NCBI GenBank assembly: GCA_030148725.1
Contig: JASBSU010000018.1
Coordinates: 1-42,099, forward strand
Source: Hyphomicrobium sp.
GTDB taxonomy: Bacteria; Pseudomonadota; Alphaproteobacteria; Rhizobiales; Hyphomicrobiaceae
Direction of reading: 5' to 3'
DNA: 42,099 bases
The notes under the pieces were generated by a model. It was not told where the DNA came from and did not search any database. It saw nothing but the letters and a program-made list of their open reading frames with translations. Shown here one piece after another: positions 16,808 through 25,672 of the stretch (position 1 is the first letter of the stretch; every line of letters begins with the position of its first letter). The position numbers and the translations under genes were made by a program.

Positions 16808-18001
16808 TCACTCGGTGGACGTGAGCCGCTGCAGTCCGGCTTCGAGCTCGGCGCGCAGGTCGTCGACATCCTCCAGACCGATGTGCAGGCGCAGCGTCGG
16901 TCCCTCCGGCTCCCATTTTGTTGCCGTACGGTAGCTGCGCGCGTCGAACGGGATCACGAGGCTTTCGTATCCGCCCCACGAGAAGCCCATCCCGAACAGT
17001 TTGAGGCCATCCAGCATGGCGGCGACGGCCTTCTGGCTCGCCGGCTTCAGGACGACGCCGAACAACCCACTGGCGCCGAGGAAGTCGCGCTTCCAGATCG
17101 CGTGCTGTGGATGGCTGGGTAGTCCGGGATGCAGCACCCGCGACACTTCCGGTCGTCCTTCCAACCAGCGCGCGATTTCGAGAGCCGAGCGCTGATGTTG
17201 AGCGAGGCGCGTTGCGAGCGTGCGCAGGCCGCGCATGCCGAGGTAGGTTTCCTCCGACCCCGGGCAGACGCCGAGCAGGTCTTTCGATTGGGCGATATAT
17301 TTGGCGGCGCGCGCGTTCGACGTGATGGCGCCGAGCATCGCATCCGCGTGACCGACGATGTACTTGGTTGCCGCCTGGATCGAGACGTCGACACCGTGCT
17401 CGAACGGTTTGAAGTAGAGCGGGCTCGCCCAGGTGTTGTCCATGATCAGCCAGATGTCACGCTCGGCGGCGACGCGTGCGATGGCGGGGATGTCCTGGAC
17501 CTCGAACGTCTGCGAGCCGGGGCTCTCGGTGAAAATGATCTTGGTGTTCGGACGGATCAGCTCGGCGATGCCGGCGCCGATCAGCGGATCGTAATAGGTC
17601 GTCTCGACGCCGAGCTTCGACAGCATGTAGTCGCAGAATTTGCGCGTCGGCTGGTAGACATTGTCGACCATCAGGATGTGGTCGCCGGACTTCACGAACG
17701 CGAGGATCGCCGTGCTGACCGCTTGATAGCCGGAGGCGGTGAGCGCGCAGGCGGCACCTCCCTCCACATCGGCGATGGCTTCCTCGAGCGCTTGGACGGT
17801 CGGGGTGGAGGTACGCCCGTAGGTGTAGGGCTGGGCGCGGTTCCATAGCTTGTCGGCCGTCTTGAAGAGGACAGTTGAGCCGCGGTAGACGGGCGGGTTC
17901 ACGAAGCCGAAGTTGTCGTGCGGCGAGCGGCCCGAATGGACGACCTTGGTCGCCGGCGCGTCGGGTCGGGATGATTTCGGTTTTTTGCCGGAATCGGACA
18001 T
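16808..18001 (-). CDS. metC: Cystathionine beta-lyase
   Basis: A 397-residue PLP enzyme of the Cys/Met metabolism family. YTYGRTSTPTVQALEEAIAD is the substrate/PLP phosphate segment, ALTASGYQAVSTAI holds the phosphate-binding loop, WLIMDNTWASPLYFKP carries the PLP-contacting aspartate and SIQAATKYIVGHADAM the Schiff-base lysine (Lys213). The C-terminal SWGGYESLVIPF and LRLHIGLEDVDDL are typical of MetC rather than of cystathionine gamma-synthase. It cleaves cystathionine to homocysteine, pyruvate and ammonia in methionine synthesis. The ATG at 18001 has GGAGGAA upstream; the longer frame to 18124 is rejected. It is divergent from the amino-acid binding protein gene; the 171-base gap must hold both promoters. 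Confidence 0.92.
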   Translation of the reverse strand: MSDSGKKPKSSRPDAPATKVVHSGRSPHDNFGFVNPPVYRGSTVLFKTADKLWNRAQPYTYGRTSTPTVQALEEAIADVEGGAACALTASGYQAVSTAILAFVKSGDHILMVDNVYQPTRKFCDYMLSKLGVETTYYDPLIGAGIAELIRPNTKIIFTESPGSQTFEVQDIPAIARVAAERDIWLIMDNTWASPLYFKPFEHGVDVSIQAATKYIVGHADAMLGAITSNARAAKYIAQSKDLLGVCPGSEETYLGMRGLRTLATRLAQHQRSALEIARWLEGRPEVSRVLHPGLPSHPQHAIWKRDFLGASGLFGVVLKPASQKAVAAMLDGLKLFGMGFSWGGYESLVIPFDARSYRTATKWEPEGPTLRLHIGLEDVDDLRAELEAGLQRLTSTE

Positions 18002-18172
18002 AGGCGGTTCCTCCGCGCCGTGGTGTCGGCCCGTGTGGCGCAAGTCGTGGCCCCGGTCAAGGTCTTGACCCCGTCGCGGTTCCGCGGGATTGAGCGAGCT
18101 CAGCGATCGCCTGCCGCGCTGCACACTGTCCCTTGCTTATGGCCCGCAGCCGCACCACACTGAAGCGACATC

Positions 18173-19216
18173 ATGCGCATGCTCCAGCAACTCTGCCGCC
18201 TGTCTCTGGCCGTACTCGGATTTGGCACCTCGATGGGGTTTGCCGGCCCAACGCATGCCGCCGACACCGCGGTTCTCGATGCGATCCGGGCCCGCGGGTA
18301 CATCTCGTGCGGAATCGGGGAGCCGCAGCCGGGATTTTCCAACGTCGGCGCAAACGGTGGGCGGTCGGGTCTCGACGTGGAATTCTGCGGGGCGCTCGCT
18401 GCGGCCGTATTCGGGAACAAGGAAGCCGTCAAATACTGGCCTTTGAGCGCCAACGACCGTTTCAAGGCGTTGCAGGCCGGCGATGTCGATGTGCTGGCGC
18501 GCGGTGCCACCTGGACACTCAGCCGGGATACGGAGCTCGGAGCGCGGTTCACGGGCGTCCTGTTTTATGACGGCCAGGGCTTTCTCACCCGGCGCGGCAA
18601 TGCTGTGGCGAGCGTTCTGGAGCTTTCCGGCGCCTCGGTTTGCGCGCTGCCCGGCGCCATGGGCGAACAGGGCGTCGCCAATTTCTTCGGCACGCAGCGA
18701 ATGCGCTTCCAGATCATCTCCAAGGATAGCTGGGACGACCTCGTCAAAACGTATGAGGCGGGGAACTGCACGGTTCTGACGGGCGATGTCTCGCTGCTGG
18801 CGGAAGCGCGCAGCAAGCTCAAGGTGCCGGGGGACCACATCATTCTCCCCGAACTCATTACCAAGGAGCCGCTGGGCCCCGCCGTGCGCCAGGACGATCC
18901 GCAATGGTTTGCGGTGGTCCGCTGGACGCTGATGGCACTCATCGAGGCCGAGGAGCTGGGGCTGACGAGCGCCAATGTAGATGCGCAGCGGGCCGCCACC
19001 GATCCTGGCATCAGGCGGTTCCTGGGGCTCGAGGCGAACCTCGGTCAGGCGCTCGGGCTGCCGCGCGACTGGGCCTATCAGGTGGTGAAGAACGTCGGAA
19101 ACTACGGCGAAATCTTCGACCGTTCGCTGGGTACGAAGTCCGACCTGAAGCTCTCGCGCGGTCTCAATAATTCGTGGACCAAGGGCGGTCTCATGTATTC
19201 GATGCCGTTCCGCTGA
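18173..19216 (+). CDS. Amino-acid ABC transporter periplasmic binding protein (AapJ-like), orphan
   Basis: A 347-residue exported binding protein with signal peptide ending near THAADT. Mature-protein landmarks match the general L-amino-acid binding proteins AapJ/BztA: VLDAIRARGYISCGIGEPQP, then GFSNVGANGGRSGLDVEFC, DVDVLARGATWTLSRDTELG, DGQGFLTRR, and the C-terminal RDWAYQVVKNVGNYGEIFDR. It would capture amino acids in the periplasm for an AapQMP-type permease, but no permease or ATPase gene follows. The next gene encodes an unrelated membrane-anchored protein 10 bases downstream. It may serve a transporter encoded elsewhere or act as a sensor. The start could also be the ATG two codons later. 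Confidence 0.9.
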   Translation: MRMLQQLCRLSLAVLGFGTSMGFAGPTHAADTAVLDAIRARGYISCGIGEPQPGFSNVGANGGRSGLDVEFCGALAAAVFGNKEAVKYWPLSANDRFKALQAGDVDVLARGATWTLSRDTELGARFTGVLFYDGQGFLTRRGNAVASVLELSGASVCALPGAMGEQGVANFFGTQRMRFQIISKDSWDDLVKTYEAGNCTVLTGDVSLLAEARSKLKVPGDHIILPELITKEPLGPAVRQDDPQWFAVVRWTLMALIEAEELGLTSANVDAQRAATDPGIRRFLGLEANLGQALGLPRDWAYQVVKNVGNYGEIFDRSLGTKSDLKLSRGLNNSWTKGGLMYSMPFR

Positions 19217-19226
19217 GGCGCTGAAC

Positions 19227-19811
19227 ATGTCGCCACAAGCAGCGCTGCCGGTCGATGTGCAGCTGGTGCTGATTACCGCCTCCGTAATCGCGTTGCTGGC
19301 GACATTGATCGGGCTGGTCATTCGCAGCCGGGCAAGGCGTCGGCGGCAAAGCGTGCTCGCGGCCGCTCTGCCCTTGACCACAGAACCGCAGGCGCAGGCG
19401 CCAGAGCCGGCGCCGGTTCAGCACGCAGAAGCGGCTGCTATTGATGCGGGCGCTCTCCGGGCGGCGGTCAAGGAGGCGGAAGCCGAGGGCAATTCACAAC
19501 GGCTGCCGGGGCTCTATTTCTCGCTGGCGCAGATGCACATCGGCGAAGGCGATACCAGGGCTGCTGGTGACATGCTGCGCCAGAGCATCCGAGCCGCAAC
19601 GACCGCTGGGACCAAGGACACCCACGCCAAGGCCCGCGTTGCTCTCGGCGATCTTTCGCAGGCGTCAGGCGATCCGGTCACGGCATGCGAGCATTGGCAG
19701 ATCGCGCGCAAGCTCTTTCACGAGATCGGCCAGAAGGTGGAGTTCGATGCTGTCGATGCGCGCATGCTGCGCAACGGCTGTCCGAGCGACTGGGTGCTGA
19801 CCGACTTCTAG
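19227..19811 (+). CDS. Membrane-anchored protein with TPR-like helices, function unknown
   Basis: A 194-residue protein with a single N-terminal transmembrane helix (about residues 12-34, LVLITASVIALLATLIGLVI) followed by a basic cluster RSRARRRRQ, a proline/alanine linker and a helical domain from about 75. That domain contains RLPGLYFSLAQMHIGEGDTR, then AAGDMLRQSIRAA and AKARVALGDLSQASGDPVTA, followed by CEHWQIARKLF; these paired helices have TPR-like spacing (A/G/W at repeat positions). The positive-inside rule puts the TPR part in the cytoplasm. It follows the binding-protein gene by 10 bases with a GAGG RBS and is probably co-transcribed. No specific role is evident; a scaffold is likely. 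Confidence 0.75.
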   Translation: MSPQAALPVDVQLVLITASVIALLATLIGLVIRSRARRRRQSVLAAALPLTTEPQAQAPEPAPVQHAEAAAIDAGALRAAVKEAEAEGNSQRLPGLYFSLAQMHIGEGDTRAAGDMLRQSIRAATTAGTKDTHAKARVALGDLSQASGDPVTACEHWQIARKLFHEIGQKVEFDAVDARMLRNGCPSDWVLTDF

Positions 19812-19843
19812 TGTGCGTTGACGCATGACGCGCTGCGTCGAAG

Positions 19844-20863
19844 CTACTGCATCAGGACTTCGACCTGTGCCACGTCGCCATTGGCGAGTGTGAAGTCGCG
19901 TTTGAAGACGCCCGTTGCGGATTTGGCCGTTACCGAATATGTGCCGGGCGCGAGAATGTGTGTCGGAAGCGCGCCGACGCTCTGCATGACGACCTGGCCT
20001 TCCGGTGTCTGGACGGTCCATTGCGTGTCGGGAAGGGCCTCGCCGCCAACGCGGGTCACGAGCTTGAACGTGACGCGGGCAGCCGAGTGCGTAATCGTTG
20101 CCTCGGTGAGCTTTCCGGCCTCGACGGTCACGTCGGCTTCGACCTTGGCGTTGCCGCCGCCGTAGCGCGAGACGATGCGGTAGATGCCGGCGTTGAGGCG
20201 GTTGATGACGTTCGGCTTGGCGCCGGCCAGCACGCGCACGCGGTTATCGGATTGATCGCGCTCGCTCGAGAGAATGTCGTAGGCGACGGAATTGGCAGGT
20301 GGCTCGATGCCATCGACGAGCGCCTTCACGCGCAGTCCTCCGGCATTGAGGACGAACTTCTCGCTGGTCGCCGCGCCGGGGTTCACGACAATCTTGCGCG
20401 TGATGTCGGCGCGGCCGAACGCAGCGTTGACGAGATATTCCCCGGGCTCGAGCGCAATCGTGGGGCTCGCCTCGCGCTTGGTCATCAGCAGGTGTGCCGG
20501 CTCGCGCGGGTCGCGTTTTGCGGCATAGATGCGCCAGACGAGACCTTGGTCGATGCGCTGTCCGTCGACGGTGAGCAGCGCCACGAGCTGGACCTGACCG
20601 CCTGTCGAGCCGGTGACTTCGGCACCACCCGCGCGCGGGACGACCGTGGTGTTGGCGGGGAGTGTCGGGCCTGGCACCGGCTCGGAGGGCGTGAAGCGCC
20701 CGGTGTCGGGCGGAAAAGCGCCGCGAAGCTGCGCATTGCCGTCCTGATCCATAGCCTGGGCCCGGACGGGGCCGCTCGGAGCCAGAAGGACGATTGCGGT
20801 CGCAACGGCAACGAATGCCGAAGCCAGCAGCTTGGTCAGCGGTGTTGAGTTGGGTGTCGCCAT
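19844..20863 (-). CDS. Exported protein with three beta-repeat PG-x-Y motifs
   Basis: A 339-residue secreted protein with an N-terminal signal (LLASAFVAVATAIVLLAPSG, ending near VRAQA), a proline-rich linker and then beta-rich repeats. Three copies of a motif can be seen: LEPGEYLVNAAFG, LNAGIYRIVSRYGG and LAPGTYSVTAKSATG. Each is followed by a strand ending in a conserved-looking hydrophobic phrase, as in small carboxypeptidase-regulatory-like or PEGA-type beta-sandwiches. The same motif occurs five times in the VWA protein encoded 96 bases upstream on the same strand, so the two are probably paralogous in their C-terminal parts and co-expressed in the periplasm. I do not recognise a named family. 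The role may be envelope binding or assembly. Confidence 0.75.
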   Translation of the reverse strand: MATPNSTPLTKLLASAFVAVATAIVLLAPSGPVRAQAMDQDGNAQLRGAFPPDTGRFTPSEPVPGPTLPANTTVVPRAGGAEVTGSTGGQVQLVALLTVDGQRIDQGLVWRIYAAKRDPREPAHLLMTKREASPTIALEPGEYLVNAAFGRADITRKIVVNPGAATSEKFVLNAGGLRVKALVDGIEPPANSVAYDILSSERDQSDNRVRVLAGAKPNVINRLNAGIYRIVSRYGGGNAKVEADVTVEAGKLTEATITHSAARVTFKLVTRVGGEALPDTQWTVQTPEGQVVMQSVGALPTHILAPGTYSVTAKSATGVFKRDFTLANGDVAQVEVLMQ

Positions 20864-20959
20864 TTCCGTCGGCAGTCCTACGGCTGACGCGTGGTTGGCT
20901 CGATCAACTGGTGATGAGCTTGGTCGAAATATGGCCGGTGCCGGTTGGACATCACCCGC

Positions 20960-22930
20960 TCACGGGGTCGCAAAGTCGAATGTACGGTGTTCGTTGGCTT
21001 TGATCTCGATGGTATTGCGCACAGGTTCGCCGCTGCTTTCGGCTGTCACGATGTAGCGACCCGGCGAGAGGATTGCCGTCGGTTGGGCCTGACTGGACCG
21101 CAGGACAACCCGCTGCTTTTCGTCACGGATTTCCCAGTATGTGCCGTTGCTGATGCCAGAGGTTCCGGCGCGTTTGAGCGTGACGCTTCCGCCTTCCAAC
21201 GGCAGGGTGACCTTCTGGGCCTGGCCGGCGGCAAGGTTGATCTCCGTCGCGGCTAAGAGGTTGCCGGTTCCGAGAGCTGCCTCGAGACGATAGCGCCCGG
21301 CCGAGAGATCGATCTCGGGATCCTTCTTCGTGGTTCGCAGCACCTCATGGGGCTCCGCGCCGAGACGTACGACACGGAATATCACCGGGTGCTCCGCCGT
21401 GGTGGGCTGTCCACCCAGTGTGGCTGCCAGCCTGATGTGGGCCATCGAAAAGGGCAACGCGCGCGTAACCGTATCGCCGGCGCCCATCGCGATCTGCTCG
21501 CGGACTTCCGACGTCGGCGTGCGCGCGGTGATGTAGTAGGTGCCGGCCGGCAGGGTGAAGCTCGGATTGGGAGCCGCCGAGCGTGCGATCTCACGGCGCC
21601 CCTGGGGCGCATCCGGATCGTCTCGGTAGAGGATGAACGTCACGCCTTCAGCGACTTGATCTCCGGGCGCTGCCGGCGTGCCGCGCAGAGCACGAAGCTC
21701 CAGGGTGCCTGCAGCGAGCACGGAATCGAAGCTGGTCCCCGTCGCCGGCGCGATGGTGATCTTGCTCTCCTGGCGGGCCATGCCGTTCCTGGCGCTGACG
21801 ACATAATCGCCGGCCGGCAGCACGATCTCCGGGTTGCCATCTCGGCCGACCCAAACCGGGGCTGCACCGGCCTCGGCGGCCGCGGTCCTTACCGCGAACT
21901 CCGGGCTTGCGAGTAGTGCGCCGCCGTTGGTTGCGCGGGCCTGCATCTTGAGGACGCCGCCGTTGAGGTCCATCCGGACGTCCGTTGCCTTATCGGCCGG
22001 GACATCGGTCGACTGGCGCGCCGTGGCGAGGCCGAGGGATGCTTCGATGTCGTAGCGCCCCGGCTCCAGCTTCTCGTAGAGCGCCGATGCGCGCGTGTCG
22101 CGGATGACCGCGCCGTCGCTCGCCTTGGTGATGCGCCAATGGATCGGGGTATCGAGCGTGGCGCTGGATGCGCCGAGCCCGGCTGATAGGTAGAGGCCGG
22201 GAGGTGCGCCTTCCGCCGGCTTTTCCGCGGGGGCTGCTGCCTGCGGTGCGGGTGCCTCGTGCGCTCCGGTCTGCAAATTCGCAATGCTCACGGCCTGCGC
22301 GAGCGCGGAGTTGAGACCGGCGGCGTCCTGTGCGTCCCAGAGCTTCCCGCCTGTCATTCTGGCGATGCAACTTATGTGAGCGATCTTCGCTTTGTCGAAG
22401 CCGAGGGCGATCGTGTGCACGACGAGGTTGGGGCTCGCCGCCATGATATCGTTCAGCGCGGTGCAGACGTTCTGTCCGCAGTTGTCGATGTCGTCCGCGA
22501 TCAGGATGACGCTCGACGGTGTGGCCCCGGCAATGGCGGTCGCCGATTCCCTGAGGGCGAGGACCAGCGGGCCCTTGCCGACGGCATTCAGCCGCTCGAC
22601 GGGTACGGAGAGGCGCTCAGGGCCGTTGTCGCCCGGTGGAACGATCACCTCGGCGTCGCCGCAGTTGCCACGGCGACGATGGCCGAATGAGGCGAGACCG
22701 ATGCGGGCTTCGCTCTTGAGGCTCGGCAGCAACGATTGAAGCGCGTCGCGCACCAGATCCAGTTTGGAGCGCTTCTCGGCGCCGAGGTTGCCCCACATCG
22801 AGCCCGAGCCGTCGACAACGATGACGGAGGTCGGCGGCGCTTCCTGCGCGCTGGCCCGCTCGGTGAGCGGGAAGGCGCCGAGGGCGAACGCTGCGGCTGC
22901 GAGCGACAGGAATTGCGAGGTGCGAGGCAT
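20960..22930 (-). CDS. Exported von Willebrand A domain protein with five beta-repeats
   Basis: A 656-residue protein. After a signal peptide ending near ASAQEA, residues 36-200 form a VWA domain with the MIDAS motif D40-G-S42-G-S44 (VVDGSGSMWGN) and a downstream ILIADDIDNC aspartate; the GNCGDAEVIVP and CGQNVCTALN cysteines could form disulfides. A linker rich in alanine and proline leads to a C-terminal half made of beta repeats, marked by LEPGRYDIEASLG, LPAGDYVVSARNG, LPAGTYYITARTP, LSAGRYRLEAALG and LSPGRYIVTAESSG. The ATG at 22930 is chosen because a signal peptide starts there; an in-frame start at 23212 would add a basic, unstructured 94-residue tail. It is followed by the related beta-repeat gene. 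It probably binds a metal-dependent ligand at the cell surface; the ligand is unknown. Confidence 0.85.
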   Translation of the reverse strand: MPRTSQFLSLAAAAFALGAFPLTERASAQEAPPTSVIVVDGSGSMWGNLGAEKRSKLDLVRDALQSLLPSLKSEARIGLASFGHRRRGNCGDAEVIVPPGDNGPERLSVPVERLNAVGKGPLVLALRESATAIAGATPSSVILIADDIDNCGQNVCTALNDIMAASPNLVVHTIALGFDKAKIAHISCIARMTGGKLWDAQDAAGLNSALAQAVSIANLQTGAHEAPAPQAAAPAEKPAEGAPPGLYLSAGLGASSATLDTPIHWRITKASDGAVIRDTRASALYEKLEPGRYDIEASLGLATARQSTDVPADKATDVRMDLNGGVLKMQARATNGGALLASPEFAVRTAAAEAGAAPVWVGRDGNPEIVLPAGDYVVSARNGMARQESKITIAPATGTSFDSVLAAGTLELRALRGTPAAPGDQVAEGVTFILYRDDPDAPQGRREIARSAAPNPSFTLPAGTYYITARTPTSEVREQIAMGAGDTVTRALPFSMAHIRLAATLGGQPTTAEHPVIFRVVRLGAEPHEVLRTTKKDPEIDLSAGRYRLEAALGTGNLLAATEINLAAGQAQKVTLPLEGGSVTLKRAGTSGISNGTYWEIRDEKQRVVLRSSQAQPTAILSPGRYIVTAESSGEPVRNTIEIKANEHRTFDFATP

Positions 22931-23105
22931 CGTCGCCGGGGTCCCTTCTTCCGGCCAGCGGGGGCCGTGGATTCGGGCCGAAGATAGCCCATCCAAAGCC
23001 CAAGCGGTACCGGTCGCCGCGCCGCTGGGTGGAGCCCATCCGGCTGCCCTCCTGCGGCGAATTTGGCTTGGCATTGCCCGCTCCAAGCCGCTAGGAGTGC
23101 GGCCC

Positions 23106-23681
23106 ATGGACAACGCCATCATCGATTTCCTCTCTCGCCGCCGCTCGGTGAAGCCTGGCCGGCTGATCGCTCCGGGCCCGAGTGCCGCCGAGCTCGAGAC
23201 GATCCTGACCATCGCGTCACGGGTGCCGGATCACAAGAAGCTCGCGCCGTGGCGCTTCATCGTCATCGAGGGCCCTGCGCAGGCTAAGCTCGGAGAGATG
23301 ATCGCCGAAGCTTGCATCGCTGCCGAGAAGGAGCCGCCGTCGCATGTGCGGTTGGAGACCGAACGTGGCCGCCTGGCACGCGCACCGATGGTCATTGCGG
23401 TGATCTCGCGGGTGACGGCGCATCGGAGCGCCCCGGAGTGGGAGCAGGTCCTGTCGGCCGGCGCGGCTTCCTTCAATCTTTGCCTGGCGGCCAATGCGCT
23501 GGGATATGGCACGTCGTGGCTGACGGAGTGGATCGCCTACAACAAGTCGGTCGGGGAGGCGCTGGGCCTCGCTGAGAATGAGCGTGTCGCCGGGTTCGTC
23601 TACATCGGCACGCCGGCCGAGCGGCCCGAGGAGCGCGAACGTCCGGCTCTATCGGATATCGTGACGCGCTGGGGCGAATAG
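23106..23681 (+). CDS. Nitroreductase family protein (YdjA-like)
   Basis: A 191-residue FMN-dependent oxidoreductase. The N-terminal SRRRSVKPGRLIAPGP carries the R-R-S FMN phosphate contacts and the ASRVPDHKKLAPWRFIVIEG segment the second FMN contact seen in the short YdjA/TdsD nitroreductases. AGAASFNLCLAANALGYGTS with WLTEWIAY provides the helix and loop over the flavin. The family transfers hydride from NAD(P)H to nitro compounds or other small oxidants. AGGAG at 23093-23097 supports the ATG at 23106; the frame runs upstream to 22764 but overlaps the divergent VWA gene. The length fits the YdjA subgroup (about 180-190 residues). The physiological substrate is unknown. Confidence 0.88.
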   Translation: MDNAIIDFLSRRRSVKPGRLIAPGPSAAELETILTIASRVPDHKKLAPWRFIVIEGPAQAKLGEMIAEACIAAEKEPPSHVRLETERGRLARAPMVIAVISRVTAHRSAPEWEQVLSAGAASFNLCLAANALGYGTSWLTEWIAYNKSVGEALGLAENERVAGFVYIGTPAERPEERERPALSDIVTRWGE

Positions 23682-23802
23682 CGCACCTTACTGTCCCGAA
23701 GCGGCGCGGGCATTAACACGATCTTCATGGATTGGCGCTTAGCCTTTCTTGGTACGGGCGTAGTGCCGCGTATCTTGCCCGTGGCTGCGAAACCGGCACG
23801 CC

Positions 23803-24507
23803 ATGAGCTCTCTGTTCGACATACCCGCCCAGCTCGCCATGCTGCTCTCGCTCGCAGCTGCGAGCGGCACACATGCGCCGGTTCGTCCGGCACCACGACA
23901 CGTCACGCCTGCAGCTGCCGTCGTGATCGAGCCGCTGGATGGGCCGTTGATGTATGGCGAGCGCTCCTGGCTGCAAGCGCTGCGAGACAATCCGCGCGCG
24001 TCCGGTGGCTACGCCTCGCGGGTGTTCGTCACGTCGAGCGGGCGCTTCTACGTGCCGACGGCCAGCGACAGGGCGAGCGTTCTCAAGGCTAGAAACGATG
24101 CGGCGCTCGTAAAACGGGTTGCGCAGGCTGCGGCCGAGCGGAACGCGGCTGTGTTGCGTGAGGTCCTGGGAACGCCGCCGTCGGCGGTCGATCTCTATAC
24201 CGCGCATCTGTTAGGCGTGTCGGGAGCGGTCAGCCTGCTCAAGGCTGTGAATGCAACGCCAGGCCTGCAGCTGGAGGATGGCTTTCCGGCGCTCGCCGAA
24301 AGTCTCGCCGAGCTCGGGGTCGACGCGTCCGGCATGTCGGTCGGTGAATTCTATCGGCGCCTCGGCAGCAAGCTGCACGAGCCGCCACGGCTTATAGCGA
24401 TAGGTCTCAAGCCGACGGTCGACGATGAGCGCGCTCACGGCGGAGGCGCCGCCTACACATGGGTCGCGAAGGTCGACGTTGCCGAGGCCGAAGACGCTCC
24501 TCAGTAG
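23803..24507 (+). CDS. Exported protein resembling the C-terminal part of SLT-type transglycosylase proteins
   Basis: A 234-residue protein with a hydrophobic N-terminus ([19 protein letters not shown]), probably a signal or anchor. A segment from about residue 125, [20 protein letters not shown] with [14 protein letters not shown] and SVGEFYRRL, resembles the domain that follows lysozyme-like SLT repeats in alphaproteobacterial transglycosylase proteins (DLYxAHFLG, then phrases on A-x-x-L and the G-E-V-Y/F end). No SLT catalytic glutamate (E-S-x-x) region can be seen, so it is probably non-catalytic. The similarity is from memory and partial. The gene ends inside the convergent nadK stop region (7-base overlap). 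It may assist peptidoglycan processing in the periplasm. Confidence 0.55.
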   Translation: MSSLFDIPAQLAMLLSLAAASGTHAPVRPAPRHVTPAAAVVIEPLDGPLMYGERSWLQALRDNPRASGGYASRVFVTSSGRFYVPTASDRASVLKARNDAALVKRVAQAAAERNAAVLREVLGTPPSAVDLYTAHLLGVSGAVSLLKAVNATPGLQLEDGFPALAESLAELGVDASGMSVGEFYRRLGSKLHEPPRLIAIGLKPTVDDERAHGGGAAYTWVAKVDVAEAEDAPQ

Positions 24508-25283
24508 CGGAATTGTTCGGCCAGCACGCGTTCATCGAGGCTGTGGTCGGGGTCGAACATCATGAAGAGCTCGATGTTGCGCGCCTTTTCGATCTCGACG
24601 CGGGTGACGCCGCGTGTCTCGAAGTGATCGGCGACGGCGCTCACCGGGCGCTTCTCGGCTTCCAGCACCTCGATGGTGATATGGACCTTGTTGGGGAGCA
24701 GCGCACCGCGCCAGCGTCGGGGGCGAAAGGGGCTTATGGGCGTCAGCGCCAGCAGCGGCGCATTGATCGGCAGGATCGGCCCGTGCGCGGAGAGGTTGTA
24801 GGCGGTCGAGCCGGCGGGCGTGGCGACCAGCACGCCGTCGCAGATCAACTCCTCCATGCGTACCGTGTCGTCCACGAGGATGCGCAGCTTGGCCGCCTGA
24901 TAGCGCTCGCGGAACAGCGACACCTCGTTTATGGCGAGCGCCTTATGGGCTTTTCCGGCCTTGTCGTAGGCGATCATCGAGAGAGGATGTACGCGGCTTA
25001 TGTCTGCTTCGGCGAGACGTTCGAGCAGATCCTCCTCCTTGTAATCGTTCATGAGGAAGCCGACCGACCCACGGTTCATGCCGTAGATGGGGATGCCTTC
25101 ATTTATGAAGCGGTGGAGCGTCTGCAACATATGGCCGTCACCGCCCAGCGATACGATGGCGTCGGCGTCGGCCGGATCGGCATCGCCGTAGATGGACGCC
25201 AGCCGGTCGCGGGCCGCGATCGCCTCGGGCATTTCACTTGCCACGAAGGCAATCTTCTCCAATCTGGTTTTTGACTTTGCCAT
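24501..25283 (-). CDS. nadK: NAD kinase
   Basis: A 260-residue NAD kinase of the short, alphaproteobacterial type. [20 protein letters not shown] contains the GGDG motif for NAD phosphorylation and [17 protein letters not shown] the conserved NxGxxGFL loop. Further marks are [10 protein letters not shown] (conserved N-E), [20 protein letters not shown] and the [19 protein letters not shown] segment. It makes NADP from NAD and ATP. The start ATG at 25283 follows from the alignment-like beginning [16 protein letters not shown]; the longer frame to 25457 overlaps cutA on the other strand. It is divergent from cutA with a 41-base gap that must hold both promoters and RBS. Confidence 0.94.
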   Translation of the reverse strand: MAKSKTRLEKIAFVASEMPEAIAARDRLASIYGDADPADADAIVSLGGDGHMLQTLHRFINEGIPIYGMNRGSVGFLMNDYKEEDLLERLAEADISRVHPLSMIAYDKAGKAHKALAINEVSLFRERYQAAKLRILVDDTVRMEELICDGVLVATPAGSTAYNLSAHGPILPINAPLLALTPISPFRPRRWRGALLPNKVHITIEVLEAEKRPVSAVADHFETRGVTRVEIEKARNIELFMMFDPDHSLDERVLAEQFRY

Positions 25284-25324
25284 TGTCTCAGCGGCAAGAG
25301 GGAGGGGCGTGGAGGCTCGCTCAA

Positions 25325-25666
25325 GTGCAGGAAAACGACAAGCCCGTTTTGATCTATTCGACATTTCCCTCTGCGGAAGCCGCGGAGGCCGTGGGACGGG
25401 TTCTGGTCGAGCGCCAGCTTGCCGCCTGCGTGAACATCCTGCCCGGCATGACGTCAATTTATCGTTGGGAGGGCGCCATCGCCCGTGACAGCGAGGCCGT
25501 GATGATCATCAAGACGCGCAAATCGCTATCGGAACGGGTGACGGCCGAGGTCGGAGCGATGCACCCCTATTCGAACCCGGCGCTCGTGGAGATCGCGATC
25601 AACGGCGGATCACAAGCCTATGTCGACTGGCTCATGGGCGAGACGCGCCCAACTCGTGAGAGCTAG
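25325..25666 (+). CDS. cutA: Divalent cation tolerance protein CutA
   Basis: A 113-residue CutA1 protein. The core is complete: [20 protein letters not shown], the [20 protein letters not shown] phrase with conserved Cys and [22 protein letters not shown] and the [21 protein letters not shown] end. CutA forms very stable trimers with a PII-like ferredoxin fold; its link to copper tolerance is described but its molecular role is unsettled. No ATG is available near the conserved N-terminus. GTG at 25325 with GGAGG 9 bases upstream is the only start that fits, giving [11 protein letters not shown]. Confidence 0.93.
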   Translation: MQENDKPVLIYSTFPSAEAAEAVGRVLVERQLAACVNILPGMTSIYRWEGAIARDSEAVMIIKTRKSLSERVTAEVGAMHPYSNPALVEIAINGGSQAYVDWLMGETRPTRES

Positions 25667-25672
25667 TCGGGC

